In this document: piece after piece, positions 17,157 to 25,979 of the stretch
Layout: every line of letters begins with the position of its first letter
Position numbering within the stretch: position 1 is the first letter of the stretch
NCBI GenBank assembly: GCA_024400115.1
Contig: JAKSNF010000003.1
Coordinates: 62,001-126,000 of the forward strand
DNA length: 64,000 nt
Direction of reading: 5' to 3'
Source of the DNA: Paludibacteraceae bacterium
Lineage (GTDB): Bacteria; Bacteroidota; Bacteroidia; Bacteroidales; Paludibacteraceae
The notes under the pieces: generated by a model
What the model was told of the DNA's origin: nothing
Databases searched by the model: none
Seen by the model: only the letters and a program-made list of their open reading frames with translations
Program-made: the position numbers and the translations under genes

Positions 17157-18235
17157 AAGTTTCTGTTATCATATTAAACTGGAACGGGGCCGAGATGCTG
17201 AGAAGGTATCTACCTTCGGTAAACCGCTCCCTTCGTTCGCTGCAAGACCGCTTCGCCGCAAGACCGGCTTCGCCTGAAGGATTTTGTGAGCTTATCGTGG
17301 CAGATAACGGTTCTACCGACGAAAGCCAAGCCGTTGTAAGTGAGTTCCAGGACGTTCGCTGGGTAGCTTTTGACCAAAACTACGGCTTTGCAGGAGGATA
17401 TAACCGCATTATCAACCAAGTGGATAGTGAATACGTAGTACTTCTCAACTCCGATGTTGAGGTTACAGAGCATTGGCTTGAGCCCTTGATAACTTATTTA
17501 GACGAACACCCCGATGTAGCTGCCGTTCAACCAAAGATACTCAGTTGGCTGAGCAAGGAGAAGGGAGATCAGCCTGTTTTGTTCGAATATGCGGGTGCTT
17601 GTGGCGGATATATGGATCAATTAGGCTATCCTTATTGCCGTGGCCGTTTATTTTCCACCGTCGAGGCCGATGCCGGACAATACAATACAAATACAGATAT
17701 CTTCTGGGCCTCGGGCGCGTGCCTGTGCGTGCGCACGAATATATATAAGGAATTAGGCGGATTAGATGCCGGTTTCTTTGCGCATCAAGAAGAGATTGAT
17801 TTATGCTGGCGCATGAATAGCCGCGGTTATAAACTGGCTTGCGTGCCATCTTCCGTGGTCTATCATTTAGGCGGAGGAGCATTGAACTACGAGCATCCTC
17901 GTAAGACGTTCTTGAACTTCCGCAATAACCTTCTTATGCTCTATAAGAACCTGCCTTGCTGTCGGTTACTACCTACTCTTCTTATCCGTTTCCCGATGGA
18001 TTATGCGGCAGCGTTCCATTTCTTAGTCACCGGTAAGGGTGCTAATGCGTGGGCGGTTGTTAAGGCTCGTATCGATTTTCTAAAGAAGATACGTCTCTAT
18101 CGCCCCATAAGGCAAGAGAATATCCGTTTGGCTACCGTAAAGCAGATTCCTACTATTTGCAAAAAAAGTCTTATTATAGGTTACTACTTGTTGGGGCAAC
18201 ACCATTTTAAGGACTTCCATACCGCTCATGAATAG
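17153..18235 (+). CDS. Family 2 glycosyltransferase
   Basis: 360 residues, GT-A fold: opens VSVIILNWNGAEML, followed by VADNGSTDES (UDP-sugar binding), NYGFAGGYNRII, LLNSDVEV (the DXD-equivalent), FWASGACLCVR and QEEIDLCWRM. The pattern is that of the rhamnosyltransferase-like group that extends O-antigen or exopolysaccharide. Residues about 25-43 (SLRSLQDRFAARPASPEG) lie between the first helix and the second strand and are encoded by a GC-rich repeat (17219-17280), so this loop is longer than in relatives. Overlaps the next gene by eight bases. Confidence 0.88.
   Translation: MKVSVIILNWNGAEMLRRYLPSVNRSLRSLQDRFAARPASPEGFCELIVADNGSTDESQAVVSEFQDVRWVAFDQNYGFAGGYNRIINQVDSEYVVLLNSDVEVTEHWLEPLITYLDEHPDVAAVQPKILSWLSKEKGDQPVLFEYAGACGGYMDQLGYPYCRGRLFSTVEADAGQYNTNTDIFWASGACLCVRTNIYKELGGLDAGFFAHQEEIDLCWRMNSRGYKLACVPSSVVYHLGGGALNYEHPRKTFLNFRNNLLMLYKNLPCCRLLPTLLIRFPMDYAAAFHFLVTGKGANAWAVVKARIDFLKKIRLYRPIRQENIRLATVKQIPTICKKSLIIGYYLLGQHHFKDFHTAHE
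17219..17280. repeat. In-frame GC-rich repeat in the glycosyltransferase gene
   Basis: Units TTCGTTCGCTGC, AAGACCGCTTCGCCGC and AAGACCGGCTTCGCCTG match the lpd/kdsB family, here read in the opposite orientation. A perfect small hairpin GAAGGTATCTACCTTC lies directly in front (17202-17217). Confidence 0.8.
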
Positions 18236-19409
18236 ATTGTTATCCCTTCTGCTCTTGCTCGTCAGCACCCTATCTACTTTTGCCGTAGATGGTTTTTGGA
18301 ATCGTTACTCCTCACGCCGATTACCTGTTGATTCGGTCATTGTTGATTCTGCGCTTCTTCAGTATCGTGCCAAAGAACAGGCTCGTGACCTAAAGAAAGT
18401 GAGATTGCTCTATAACGTTGATTTTACTACTTACTTTGACAATCGCGAGTATAAGGGTCCGTACCAAACACCGCAAACCATCTTCTCCTTCCGCCTATCC
18501 CCCACCATCGGTTTGGGTGTGCGCGACCCGTTAGGAGGTAGGCATCATCTTATTGCCGGTGTACATTACACACAACCCTTAGGCGCCCATTGGAAAGATG
18601 CCAAAGCCGATCCTATTGCCTACTATCGATACCAATACAAGGGGGTTGACCTTAACATGGGAGCTATTCCCTACACCCATCGCTATGCTGCCTTGCCCGA
18701 TTGGTTGATGTACGATTCCATCGCCTATAGCCACCCCAATATATTAGGCGCACTCTTGGCATACCACGACCAACGTGGCTATGTCGAGTTCATGTGCGAT
18801 TGGCGCGGAGCTCAGTCGCCCACCCGAAGGGAGATGTTTCGCCTCATTATTGACGGACAATATCAATATAAATGGTTCAATATTGGAGCTATTGGTCAGG
18901 TAAACCATAAAGCTAATTTCAAAGATACCACGATACATCCTCACGAAGGCGTTTGTGATGACATATTAGTAGAGCCTTATATTGGCTTTAACGTCAGTTC
19001 ATACACCCCTTTGGATTCGTTATCACTTCGCGCCGGATATATAGTAGGCATACAACGTTGGCGCCAACAAGATCGCTATACTATTCCACAAGGCTTATAT
19101 GTGGAACTGTATGCTAATTGGTGGTTTATTGGTCTCAAAAACACCCTCTATTCCGGAATGAACTTAATGCCCTATTATTCCGAATTTGGAGCGGATTTAA
19201 ATCAAGGAGATCCTTTCTATCAAGCAAGTTTCTATAATCGAACGGATATCTTCTTATATCTCTACCGCAGTTCGTTCGTGAATTTCTATTTCTCTTGGAA
19301 CATGCACTATGACGGTCATTCGCTTGCGCATCAGCAACAACTCATCGTGCGTTTTAACTTAGACGGATTAAAAAACGAACAACCTTTGCGAGGGTTGTTC
19401 GATAAATAG
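18228..19409 (+). CDS. Secreted barrel-like protein, hypothetical
   Basis: 393 residues with a signal peptide (MNRLLSLLLLLVSTLSTFA). The mature part is rich in alternating aromatic/hydrophobic strands (for instance VRLLYNVDFTTYFDNREY, YRYQYKGVDLNMGAI, GLYVELYANWWFIGL) and looks like an outer-membrane beta-barrel of 14-18 strands. The final residues LIVRFNLDGL are barrel-like, followed by KNEQPLRGLFDK, whose codons double as a terminator hairpin for the convergent wzi-like gene. Not assigned to a family; function in envelope or polysaccharide export is only suggested by the glycosyltransferase neighbour. Confidence 0.7.
   Translation: MNRLLSLLLLLVSTLSTFAVDGFWNRYSSRRLPVDSVIVDSALLQYRAKEQARDLKKVRLLYNVDFTTYFDNREYKGPYQTPQTIFSFRLSPTIGLGVRDPLGGRHHLIAGVHYTQPLGAHWKDAKADPIAYYRYQYKGVDLNMGAIPYTHRYAALPDWLMYDSIAYSHPNILGALLAYHDQRGYVEFMCDWRGAQSPTRREMFRLIIDGQYQYKWFNIGAIGQVNHKANFKDTTIHPHEGVCDDILVEPYIGFNVSSYTPLDSLSLRAGYIVGIQRWRQQDRYTIPQGLYVELYANWWFIGLKNTLYSGMNLMPYYSEFGADLNQGDPFYQASFYNRTDIFLYLYRSSFVNFYFSWNMHYDGHSLAHQQQLIVRFNLDGLKNEQPLRGLFDK
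19369..19400 (-). terminator. Terminator of the Wzi gene, inside the opposing coding sequence
   Basis: Minus strand: GAACAACC, 8-base loop, GGTTGTTC, then GTTTTTTAA. It follows the Wzi stop (19435) by 35 bases and overlaps the last codons of the plus-strand gene. Confidence 0.75.
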
Positions 19410-19434
19410 GCGATAAATAGGCACTCGGTTCAAA

Positions 19435-21276
19435 TCAGAAGCCAAAACTAAAGCCGACGGCTGCCGTCACGTTCTTGCCTTGATAGAAAAACGGACTAAA
19501 TTTATCTGCATAATATTGTGCTGTATGCCCTTCTCCCGCATCTTCACAAGGAATCGTTTGCGTGAGGTTGTCGTATCCGCGAGCGTTATTGTAACTCACA
19601 TTAGCGGTTAGATACATATTCGGGTGCACCTCATAAACGAGATTTAATGCCACTACCTCATTACGATAAATAGCTTTGTCAAAGGGTTTCTGCGAAATAA
19701 CGGAGCCAATGCCCGACTCGGGCTCAATCTTTCCGCCCGATGCACTACGCGCTACACGAAGATAAGGATAGCTATTGTACTTCGTATCGTTGGTATAACT
19801 CAGTTTGAGCGACATACCCCGAATAGGACGATAAGACAATTCCGCAAAGATAGACTGTGCGTTATCGCCCATATAATTCCCTATACCATAACTATTGGAC
19901 GTATAATCGAGCACATCAATCGAATGTGTATAACAAGCAATGTTCGTGCGACTGAACTCACCTTTCAAACTCAAACCTTTAATCGGCCACCCACCCCAAT
20001 CAAAGCCAACTACGTACGAAAAGGGATTGCGCTCCTTATTGCTCTTCTTCAAGCGTGAAGCACTAAACTCATCCACATAGAAAGAGCCATATAGTTTAAG
20101 GTGATCCACAGGCCGAACCGTAATCGTTCCAAACACTTGTGAGTTCTGATTCTGGGTTGCAACGCCTTTCGTTAATAAATGGTCTAACGACTTATAGAAA
20201 GCAATGGGGATAAAATAGGCTGCTTGCACATTATCCTCCGCATAAACAATGGAGTTACCAATGGAGAACTGAACATATTTAACCGGAATAAAGGTAAACA
20301 TATTCGCCGCCATAAACTTATTATGCGGACGATATTCCTTATGTTGCGTGCCATCGGTCTGATTCTCTAAGTAATAACGCGTCGAATCAAGCACATTGCT
20401 CACGAGCCATGCATGGAAATAGTCGAACTGAAACCACTTGCAAGGCGTAAGCTGAATAGCTACTTGCGGTACAGCAGGGGCACGGTTATTGATGATATTG
20501 GAACTATGATAAGCATCCCCCCAACGCAACTCCTCGCGTTTGACGCTGAGACTTCCAAACCAAGCATAAAGCGATATGCCACCCTTCGAGTCGGAGAAAT
20601 CGCCGCCATAATTAGCCTCTTTATACTGCGTTCCGGGCATAAGATTAAGTGCTTCTGTATAGTTTACACTCTTATTGAGCATAGCCCCATAACGCCTATC
20701 ATTCTCCGACGGATAATAGGTCTTATTCAACCACGAACCGTTATAACTCTGATCCCTCAGCGAACCCCAGATACTGACATGATGAGCAATATCCATCTTC
20801 AAATCTACACCATACCAACGTTTATAGATTGCTCCCTTTTTACCTCCATAAATCTGCATTCCTAAGATGGGCTCAAGCGACATCTTGAACTGCTTATTCT
20901 TCGTTAAATACGAGAACTGCACATTCGCCAACGAGAGGTCAAACGTCTGATGATCGGTATATTGCACATACCTATGTTTACAGGGAATGGTGTCGCGCTC
21001 TAATGCGAAGACGTCTAAATAGAAACTCAAGTCTTCCTTCTGACGTTTATTCATCAGCGAATCACGACCTTGTGCCTCCACAAGCATAGCCGCCACTTGG
21101 CTGCGAGAGTAAGGTCTCACTGCCGTTTGGTGGACAATAATGCCATCTGTCAACAGTTCGTCAAGATAATCATATACCTGCGTATAAGTTAGCGGCACAG
21201 GAATATCCTGCGCCACTACAGATGTGCTTACAACAGCACTGAAAAACAATATTGCTAACTTACTTCTTAGCCGCAT
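19435..21276 (-). CDS. Capsule assembly Wzi family protein
   Basis: 613 residues with signal peptide (cleavage near VVAQD). The N-terminal domain (PVPLTYTQVYDYLDELLTDGI, VRPYSRSQVAAMLVEA) and long strand-rich barrel ending in aromatic AAVGFSFGF fit the Bacteroidota Wzi-like outer-membrane family, including ELRWGDAYHSSNIINNRAPA and QFDYFHAWLVSNVLDSTRYY. In E. coli Wzi holds capsule at the surface; in this order the ligand is unknown. The start overlaps the end of ompH by 17 bases, so it is the last gene of a three-gene unit. Confidence 0.8.
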   Translation of the reverse strand: MRLRSKLAILFFSAVVSTSVVAQDIPVPLTYTQVYDYLDELLTDGIIVHQTAVRPYSRSQVAAMLVEAQGRDSLMNKRQKEDLSFYLDVFALERDTIPCKHRYVQYTDHQTFDLSLANVQFSYLTKNKQFKMSLEPILGMQIYGGKKGAIYKRWYGVDLKMDIAHHVSIWGSLRDQSYNGSWLNKTYYPSENDRRYGAMLNKSVNYTEALNLMPGTQYKEANYGGDFSDSKGGISLYAWFGSLSVKREELRWGDAYHSSNIINNRAPAVPQVAIQLTPCKWFQFDYFHAWLVSNVLDSTRYYLENQTDGTQHKEYRPHNKFMAANMFTFIPVKYVQFSIGNSIVYAEDNVQAAYFIPIAFYKSLDHLLTKGVATQNQNSQVFGTITVRPVDHLKLYGSFYVDEFSASRLKKSNKERNPFSYVVGFDWGGWPIKGLSLKGEFSRTNIACYTHSIDVLDYTSNSYGIGNYMGDNAQSIFAELSYRPIRGMSLKLSYTNDTKYNSYPYLRVARSASGGKIEPESGIGSVISQKPFDKAIYRNEVVALNLVYEVHPNMYLTANVSYNNARGYDNLTQTIPCEDAGEGHTAQYYADKFSPFFYQGKNVTAAVGFSFGF

Positions 21277-21859
21277 AGCGGTCGTTCAAAGATTGAATGA
21301 TAGCGTCCGTAATATCGTATCCGTCAGAGGCAGAGAGGATATTGTCACTACCTTGATTGCTGAGGATAAGATGGAAACGACCATCCTTATTGAAGTTTGC
21401 GATGCAAGCATTCAGCGAGTCTGCCAAACGGATATTCAACTCTTGGTTCTCACGCATAATGTCTTCGGTGAGTTGAGCTTCCAAGGCCTGCAATTCTTCT
21501 TGTTTCTTTTGCAGACGATTAGCCTCGCTCTCTGCGCGCTCACGACTAAGGAAAGCGTTATTCTCCAACTTACGCTGGAAATCAGCATACTCGTTTTGGA
21601 AGGTGCGAGCCTTCGTGTTCAGTTTAAGACGTGCATCTTCCTGTTTCTTCATTAGTTGCTCACCAATTTCTTGTGCTAAAGTGTAGTTAACTAATACGGA
21701 ATCTAAGTTAACATAAGCAATCGGCAGATTACCCTCTTCAACCTCTGCAACAGGTGCTTGAGAAGACTTGCAGCAAGGAGATCCTACAAAATGAAGAATG
21801 AATAACGCAATAATTCCACATGCCAGTGCGGCATCAACAATAATTTGAGTCTTTTTCAT
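21260..21859 (-). CDS. OmpH/Skp family protein
   Basis: 199 residues. A hydrophobic N-terminal segment (about 7-26, VDAALACGIIALFILHFVG) acts as signal anchor; then IAYVNLDSVLVNYTLAQEIG, the classic OmpH opening, a long charged coiled coil (about 75-135) and the closing LILSNQGSDNILSASDGYDIT with the family's small beta domain. Likely periplasmic chaperone for outer-membrane proteins, fitting its position before the Wzi barrel. A CC pair follows the hydrophobic segment, but it is not a normal lipobox. Confidence 0.85.
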   Translation of the reverse strand: MKKTQIIVDAALACGIIALFILHFVGSPCCKSSQAPVAEVEEGNLPIAYVNLDSVLVNYTLAQEIGEQLMKKQEDARLKLNTKARTFQNEYADFQRKLENNAFLSRERAESEANRLQKKQEELQALEAQLTEDIMRENQELNIRLADSLNACIANFNKDGRFHLILSNQGSDNILSASDGYDITDAIIQSLNDRYAAKK

Positions 21860-21861
21860 AA

Positions 21862-22071
21862 CTATAATTTTTTAATGTCTATTTTATTCTTGTTTTTGAT
21901 GCGCTCTTTAGCATCCTGTGTACGAATACAACTGATGCCGCGCTTACGCATAGCTTCACTGCCACCAATGTCCGTACTGCTAAAGCGTCCGTCTTTTTTC
22001 AAAATGATACGGATACATAGCCCGATTATGGCCAATCCGACCAGCCCTATGACTATCCATAATTGGTTCAT
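21862..22071 (-). CDS. Small membrane protein, hypothetical
   Basis: 69 residues from MNQLWIVIGLVGLAIIGLCI: one membrane segment (3-24) followed by a conserved cytoplasmic tail with GRFSSTDIGGSEAMRKRGI and CIRTQD. This tail is familiar from Bacteroidales small membrane proteins of unknown function. The start at 22071 is used because the longer frame to 22131 would run through the promoter (22087-22118). Two bases before ompH; first gene of the ompH-wzi unit. Confidence 0.7.
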   Translation of the reverse strand: MNQLWIVIGLVGLAIIGLCIRIILKKDGRFSSTDIGGSEAMRKRGISCIRTQDAKERIKNKNKIDIKKL

Positions 22072-22086
22072 ACTATATTTTGGCTG

Positions 22087-22118
22087 CAAAATTACAAAAA
22101 AAAATTTAATTACGCAAA
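22087..22118 (-). promoter_or_regulatory. Promoter of the small membrane protein-ompH-wzi unit
   Basis: Minus strand TTTG 22118-22115, 20 bases, TAATTTTG 22094-22087. Divergent from 22123-22154. Confidence 0.85.
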
Positions 22119-22122
22119 TATA

Positions 22123-22154
22123 TTTGCACAATTGAAAAAATAATTGTATCTTTG
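22123..22154 (+). promoter_or_regulatory. Promoter of the bactofilin-folA unit
   Basis: TTTG 22123-22126, 20 bases, TATCTTTG 22147-22154; leader of about 40 bases. Confidence 0.85.
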
Positions 22155-22199
22155 CACGATTTTTTACTAAATAAGTCGTTTAATCCTTATAAATATAGT

Positions 22200-22577
22200 A
22201 TGTTTATGTCTAACAATTCGAATTCACAGCCCGGCACTCTTTATAATGCATTAACCGCCGGAAGTAAAATTATTGGTACTATTATTGCTGACTCCGATAT
22301 CCGTATTGACGGTACTGTAGAAGGCGAACTCAACTGCTCTGGAAAGGTCGTTATTGGTGAGCAAGGTAAACTGAAAGGCACTATCAGCTGCCAAAATGCC
22401 GAGATTTTAGGTAATCTCGATGGTAAGATTGACGTTAAGAACACCCTCGCCTTGCGCGCCAGCGGTGTCATTAAAGGTGAAGTCAACACTCAGATTCTCA
22501 TTGTTGAGCCTAATGCACAGTTCAACGGCTCTTGCTCTATGAAAAAGACCGAGGAACAACCTACTAACAAAAAGTAA
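22200..22577 (+). CDS. Bactofilin (polymer-forming cytoskeletal protein)
   Basis: 125 residues from MFMSNNSNSQ; Met3 at 22206 is an equally possible start. The right-handed beta-helix repeats of the CcmA/bactofilin core are clear: ITGTIIADSDIRIDGTVEGE-like, GKVVIGEQGKLKGTISCQNA, ILGNLDGKIDVKNTLALRAS and VIKGEVNTQILIVEPNAQF. Bactofilins polymerise without nucleotide at the membrane and shape the cell or position envelope enzymes. First gene of a five-gene unit; 30 bases before DUF1015. Confidence 0.92.
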   Translation: MFMSNNSNSQPGTLYNALTAGSKIIGTIIADSDIRIDGTVEGELNCSGKVVIGEQGKLKGTISCQNAEILGNLDGKIDVKNTLALRASGVIKGEVNTQILIVEPNAQFNGSCSMKKTEEQPTNKK

Positions 22578-22607
22578 CTAATAACCAACCACTATCCACC
22601 ATTCACC
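22578..22607. repeat. Short CCACTATCCACCATTCACC array before the DUF1015 gene
   Basis: AACCAACCACTATCCACC then ATTCACC, units of the CCACAATCC kind also seen in pheS and the LPP20-like gene, directly in front of the ATG at 22608. Confidence 0.5.
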
Positions 22608-23852
22608 ATGAAGATTAAACCATTCCGTGGTATTCGTCCGCCGAAAGACTTGGCTAAACAGGTCAGTTCGCGTCCTTACGATGTTTTAGAATCAGAAGAG
22701 GCACGCGTAGAAGCAGAGGGTAACCCCATGTCACTTTATCATATCATCAAACCCGAAATCAATTTTGAACCCGGTACTTCGGAGTTTGACCCTAAAGTCT
22801 ATCCTGCTGCCTTAGAGCAGTTTAAACTCTTCCGTCAGAACGGCTGGTTGCAGCAAGACGGCAAGGAGAACTATTATATCTATGCCCAAACGATGGAAGG
22901 TCGTACGCAGTACGGTCTGGTCGTTGCCGCTTGGGTAGAAGACTACATGGAGCAACGCATCAAAAAGCATGAACTCACCCGTAAAGACAAAGAGGAAGAC
23001 AGGATGAAGCACGTTCGCGTGAATAATGCCAATATCGAACCCGTCTTCTTTGCCTACCCCCATCGCGATGACTTGGACGCTATCATTGCCTCCGTTACTG
23101 CCAAAACACCGGAATACGATTTCGTTTCCGATTTAGACGGCTTCGGACACTCGTTCTGGGTTATTGACGACGAGAACACCATTGCTCGTATCACGGAAAT
23201 CTTTAGTCAGATTCCCGCTATGTATATCGCTGACGGTCACCACCGTTCGGCTGCTGCTGCCCTCGTAGGCAACGAGAAGAAACTGCAAAACCCCAACCAC
23301 CGCGGAGACGAGGAGTATAACTTCTTCTTAGCCGTTTGCTTCCCCGATAACCAACTGCGCGTGATGGACTATAACCGCGTTATCAAAGACCTCAACGGAC
23401 TCAGCGAAGAGCAGTTCTTAGCAGCCCTTAGTGAGGATTTTGATGTCGAGTGCAAGGGTGCTGACACCTATCAGCCACAAGCCTTGCATAATTTCAGCCT
23501 CTATTTAGACGGACAATGGTATAGCCTAACCGCTAAAGAAGGACGCTACGATAATAGCGACCCGATTGGCGTGCTTGATGTATCCGTTTCGAGCCGTCTT
23601 ATCTTGGATAAGATATTAGGCATCAAAGACTTACGTAGCGACAAACGTATCGACTTCGTAGGCGGTATTCGTGGTCTTGGCGAACTCAAACGTCGCGTTG
23701 ATAGTGGCGAGATGAAAGTGGCATTAGCCCTCTACCCTGTCACCATGAAGCAGATTATTGACATTGCCGATTCGGGCAATATCATGCCGCCTAAAGCCAC
23801 TTGGTTTGAACCTAAACTGCGTTCCGGCCTCATCATTCATGAATTGGTATAA
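22608..23852 (+). CDS. DUF1015 family protein
   Basis: 414 residues of the DUF1015 family: opens MKIKPFRGIRPPKDLAKQVS with SRPYDV, a middle TRKDKEEDRMKHVR, the invariant YIADGHHRSAAA and a late VGGIRGLGELKRRVDSGE. The family has been proposed to be a kinase-like or hydrolase enzyme; no activity is asserted here. In many relatives it sits beside serA/serC, which are not in this window. Ends 14 bases inside the next gene. Confidence 0.85.
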   Translation: MKIKPFRGIRPPKDLAKQVSSRPYDVLESEEARVEAEGNPMSLYHIIKPEINFEPGTSEFDPKVYPAALEQFKLFRQNGWLQQDGKENYYIYAQTMEGRTQYGLVVAAWVEDYMEQRIKKHELTRKDKEEDRMKHVRVNNANIEPVFFAYPHRDDLDAIIASVTAKTPEYDFVSDLDGFGHSFWVIDDENTIARITEIFSQIPAMYIADGHHRSAAAALVGNEKKLQNPNHRGDEEYNFFLAVCFPDNQLRVMDYNRVIKDLNGLSEEQFLAALSEDFDVECKGADTYQPQALHNFSLYLDGQWYSLTAKEGRYDNSDPIGVLDVSVSSRLILDKILGIKDLRSDKRIDFVGGIRGLGELKRRVDSGEMKVALALYPVTMKQIIDIADSGNIMPPKATWFEPKLRSGLIIHELV

Positions 23853-25920
23853 GACTTGTATAGGGATATTGTTCTTAGCGGTCGGACTAACCGGCTGCTC
23901 GATAACTACACGTGTCAAGAAAGCCGATAAGAAGTTTGCTATCGGCGAGTATTACGATGCGGCTGACCGATATAAACAGGTCTATAGTCGCATCTCTACC
24001 AAAACGCAAAAACCGCTCAAAGCACACGTCGCTTTTAATCAAGGTGAGTGTTATCGTATTCTCAATAATACGCGTGCAAGCAGTTGTTACCAGAACGCTA
24101 TTCGTTATAAGTACCAAGATTCCATTGTCTATCTCCGTTTAGCGCAAGTCTTGCAGTATCAAACTAAGTACAAAGAGGCGGATAAGAACTACCTCATCTA
24201 CCTTGAGGCACACCCTACTGACTACGTAGCCCAAGCCGGTCATTACGCTTGTAATCAAGTCAGCGAGTGGAAGAAGGAAACGAGTCGCTACAAGATTTCG
24301 CTTGCGAAGGAATTAAACGCAAAGCGTTCCTCTTCCTTCGCGCCCGCGCTTATAGGAAATAATACTGATGCACTGATGTTTACCAGCAATCGGCAGGAGG
24401 CTTCGTCGGACAAGAAAATGAAGTTGCAACGCCCAAGTCCCGTGACCGGTGCACAGAACTTCCAACTCTACTCCACCCGCAAGAACGCTGCCGGCAAATG
24501 GGAAGAGATAGGTCTGGCTGAGGGTTTGTATAGTAAGAGCGAAAGTGAGAATGAGAGCGGAAGTGAGGGTGATTCGACTTCAACCAAACAAGTCGGCAAA
24601 CCTGAATTAGGCGTTTGCTGCTTTACCGAGGACGGGAAGACGATGTATTTCACCTACTCTTGTCCCGTCAATGGGCAAGATCTTGGCGCTAAGATTTACA
24701 TCTCCTCGCGTGCCAGTGGTGAATGGGGCGAACCGCAAGAGCTCATTCTATTCAAAGATAGTTCCATTACCGTGGGTCATCCGTCTATCTGCCCGACTGA
24801 AGACACTTTGTATTTCGTTTCTGATGCCCCCGGAGGATACGGTGGCAAGGATATCTACATGGCAATCAAGGAAGGTAACGATTGGAGCGACATCCGCAAT
24901 CTCGGACCTACTATCAACACGACAGACGATGAACTCTACCCTTGTATCCACCCCAACGGAACGCTTTATTTTGCCTCCAAAGGTCACCCCGGATATGGTG
25001 GTTTAGACATCTTCAAAGCGGAGCGAGATACCCTCAATAAACCTACCGAAACCGAACCCATTCGCTGGACGCTCTTCAATATGGGTCAACCCTTCAATTC
25101 AAGCGGAGACGACTTCGGTATCACCTTTGAGGGCGAGAGTCAAAACGGCTTCTTCTCCTCTAATCGTGGACAGAAGAAGGGATATGATCAGATTTATCGT
25201 TTTGACCTACCGCAAATGGAGTTCTTTGTTACCGGAAATGTGGTGGATAACAATGGTGAACCTATCTCTGACGCCGCTTTACGCTTGGTAGGAGATGATG
25301 GGACGAATAGCAAACTGCAAGTACGTCGTGATGGTTCGTATAAACTTAAACTCAACCGCGATGTGAATTATCTCATGCTCGGTTATGCGCGAGGCTACCT
25401 CAACCAAAAGGAGCAGTTCTCCACCTTTGATCTCACGGATAGCAAGACCTACGAACAAGACTTTGTCTTGAATCCTATTTCGAGACCCATCACGATGGAT
25501 AATATCTTCTTTGAGTTCGGCAAATGGGATCTCACGCCCGCCTCGGAGAGCGGATTGCAACAACTCGTTAAACTGCTGCAAGACAACCCCAATATAACGA
25601 TTGAACTCAGTGCGCACACGGATATGGTTGGTGACTCGCTCAGCAATATCGAACTCAGTCAAAAGCGTGCACAGTCGGTAGTGACCTACCTCACGAAGCA
25701 AGGCATTGATAAGGAGCGTTTGACGCCTGTGGGTTATGGTAAGAACAAACCTTTCGTTGCCGATAAAGCGACCCACACCAAGTATGCTTTCATACCGGTA
25801 GAGCAAGAACTCACAGAGGCATTCATTATGGCTTTGCCTAAAGACAAACAAGAGATTTGCAATTCTCTCAACCGTCGCACCGAATTCAAGGTCCTCAAGA
25901 CCACGTATAAACTCTACTAA
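23839..25920 (+). CDS. porE: PorE-like OmpA-family lipoprotein (T9SS-associated)
   Basis: 693 residues from MNWYKTCIG, lipobox AVGLTGC with Cys20. Order of parts: tetratricopeptide-like region (about 30-150), beta-propeller with PD40-type repeats (DALMFTSNR, GKTMYFTYS, DTLYFVSDAPGGYGGKDIY, GTLYFASKGHPGYGGLDIF), a carboxypeptidase-regulatory-like domain (FFVTGNVVDNNGEPISDAAL) and a C-terminal OmpA peptidoglycan-binding domain (AHTDMVGDSLSNIELSQKRA). This TPR-propeller-CRD-OmpA order is that of PorE of the type 9 secretion system. The linker SKSESENESGSEGDS and a palindromic stretch at about 24314-24350 (LAKELNAKRSSSFAP) look low-complexity. Symbol is given by architecture only. Confidence 0.72.
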   Translation: MNWYKTCIGILFLAVGLTGCSITTRVKKADKKFAIGEYYDAADRYKQVYSRISTKTQKPLKAHVAFNQGECYRILNNTRASSCYQNAIRYKYQDSIVYLRLAQVLQYQTKYKEADKNYLIYLEAHPTDYVAQAGHYACNQVSEWKKETSRYKISLAKELNAKRSSSFAPALIGNNTDALMFTSNRQEASSDKKMKLQRPSPVTGAQNFQLYSTRKNAAGKWEEIGLAEGLYSKSESENESGSEGDSTSTKQVGKPELGVCCFTEDGKTMYFTYSCPVNGQDLGAKIYISSRASGEWGEPQELILFKDSSITVGHPSICPTEDTLYFVSDAPGGYGGKDIYMAIKEGNDWSDIRNLGPTINTTDDELYPCIHPNGTLYFASKGHPGYGGLDIFKAERDTLNKPTETEPIRWTLFNMGQPFNSSGDDFGITFEGESQNGFFSSNRGQKKGYDQIYRFDLPQMEFFVTGNVVDNNGEPISDAALRLVGDDGTNSKLQVRRDGSYKLKLNRDVNYLMLGYARGYLNQKEQFSTFDLTDSKTYEQDFVLNPISRPITMDNIFFEFGKWDLTPASESGLQQLVKLLQDNPNITIELSAHTDMVGDSLSNIELSQKRAQSVVTYLTKQGIDKERLTPVGYGKNKPFVADKATHTKYAFIPVEQELTEAFIMALPKDKQEICNSLNRRTEFKVLKTTYKLY

Positions 25921-25977
25921 CTCTAAACTCTTAAACTAGTCGGCTACTCTAAACTCTAAACTCTCCACTCTCAACTA
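25921..25977. repeat. Heptamer array in front of thyA (intergenic TLNSKL-family copy)
   Basis: CTCTAAACTCTTAAACTAGT CGGCTACTCTAAACTCTAAA CTCTCCACTCTCAACT: heptamers around a CTAGTCGGCTA core. It fills the whole spacer to thyA and is nearly the same as the copy between mfd and kdsB in inverted orientation. Confidence 0.85.
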
Positions 25978-25979
25978 AC

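Noticed and set aside
25921..25977. CRISPR-like array
   Set aside because: The units are 7 bases without spacers of regular length, and no cas genes are present.
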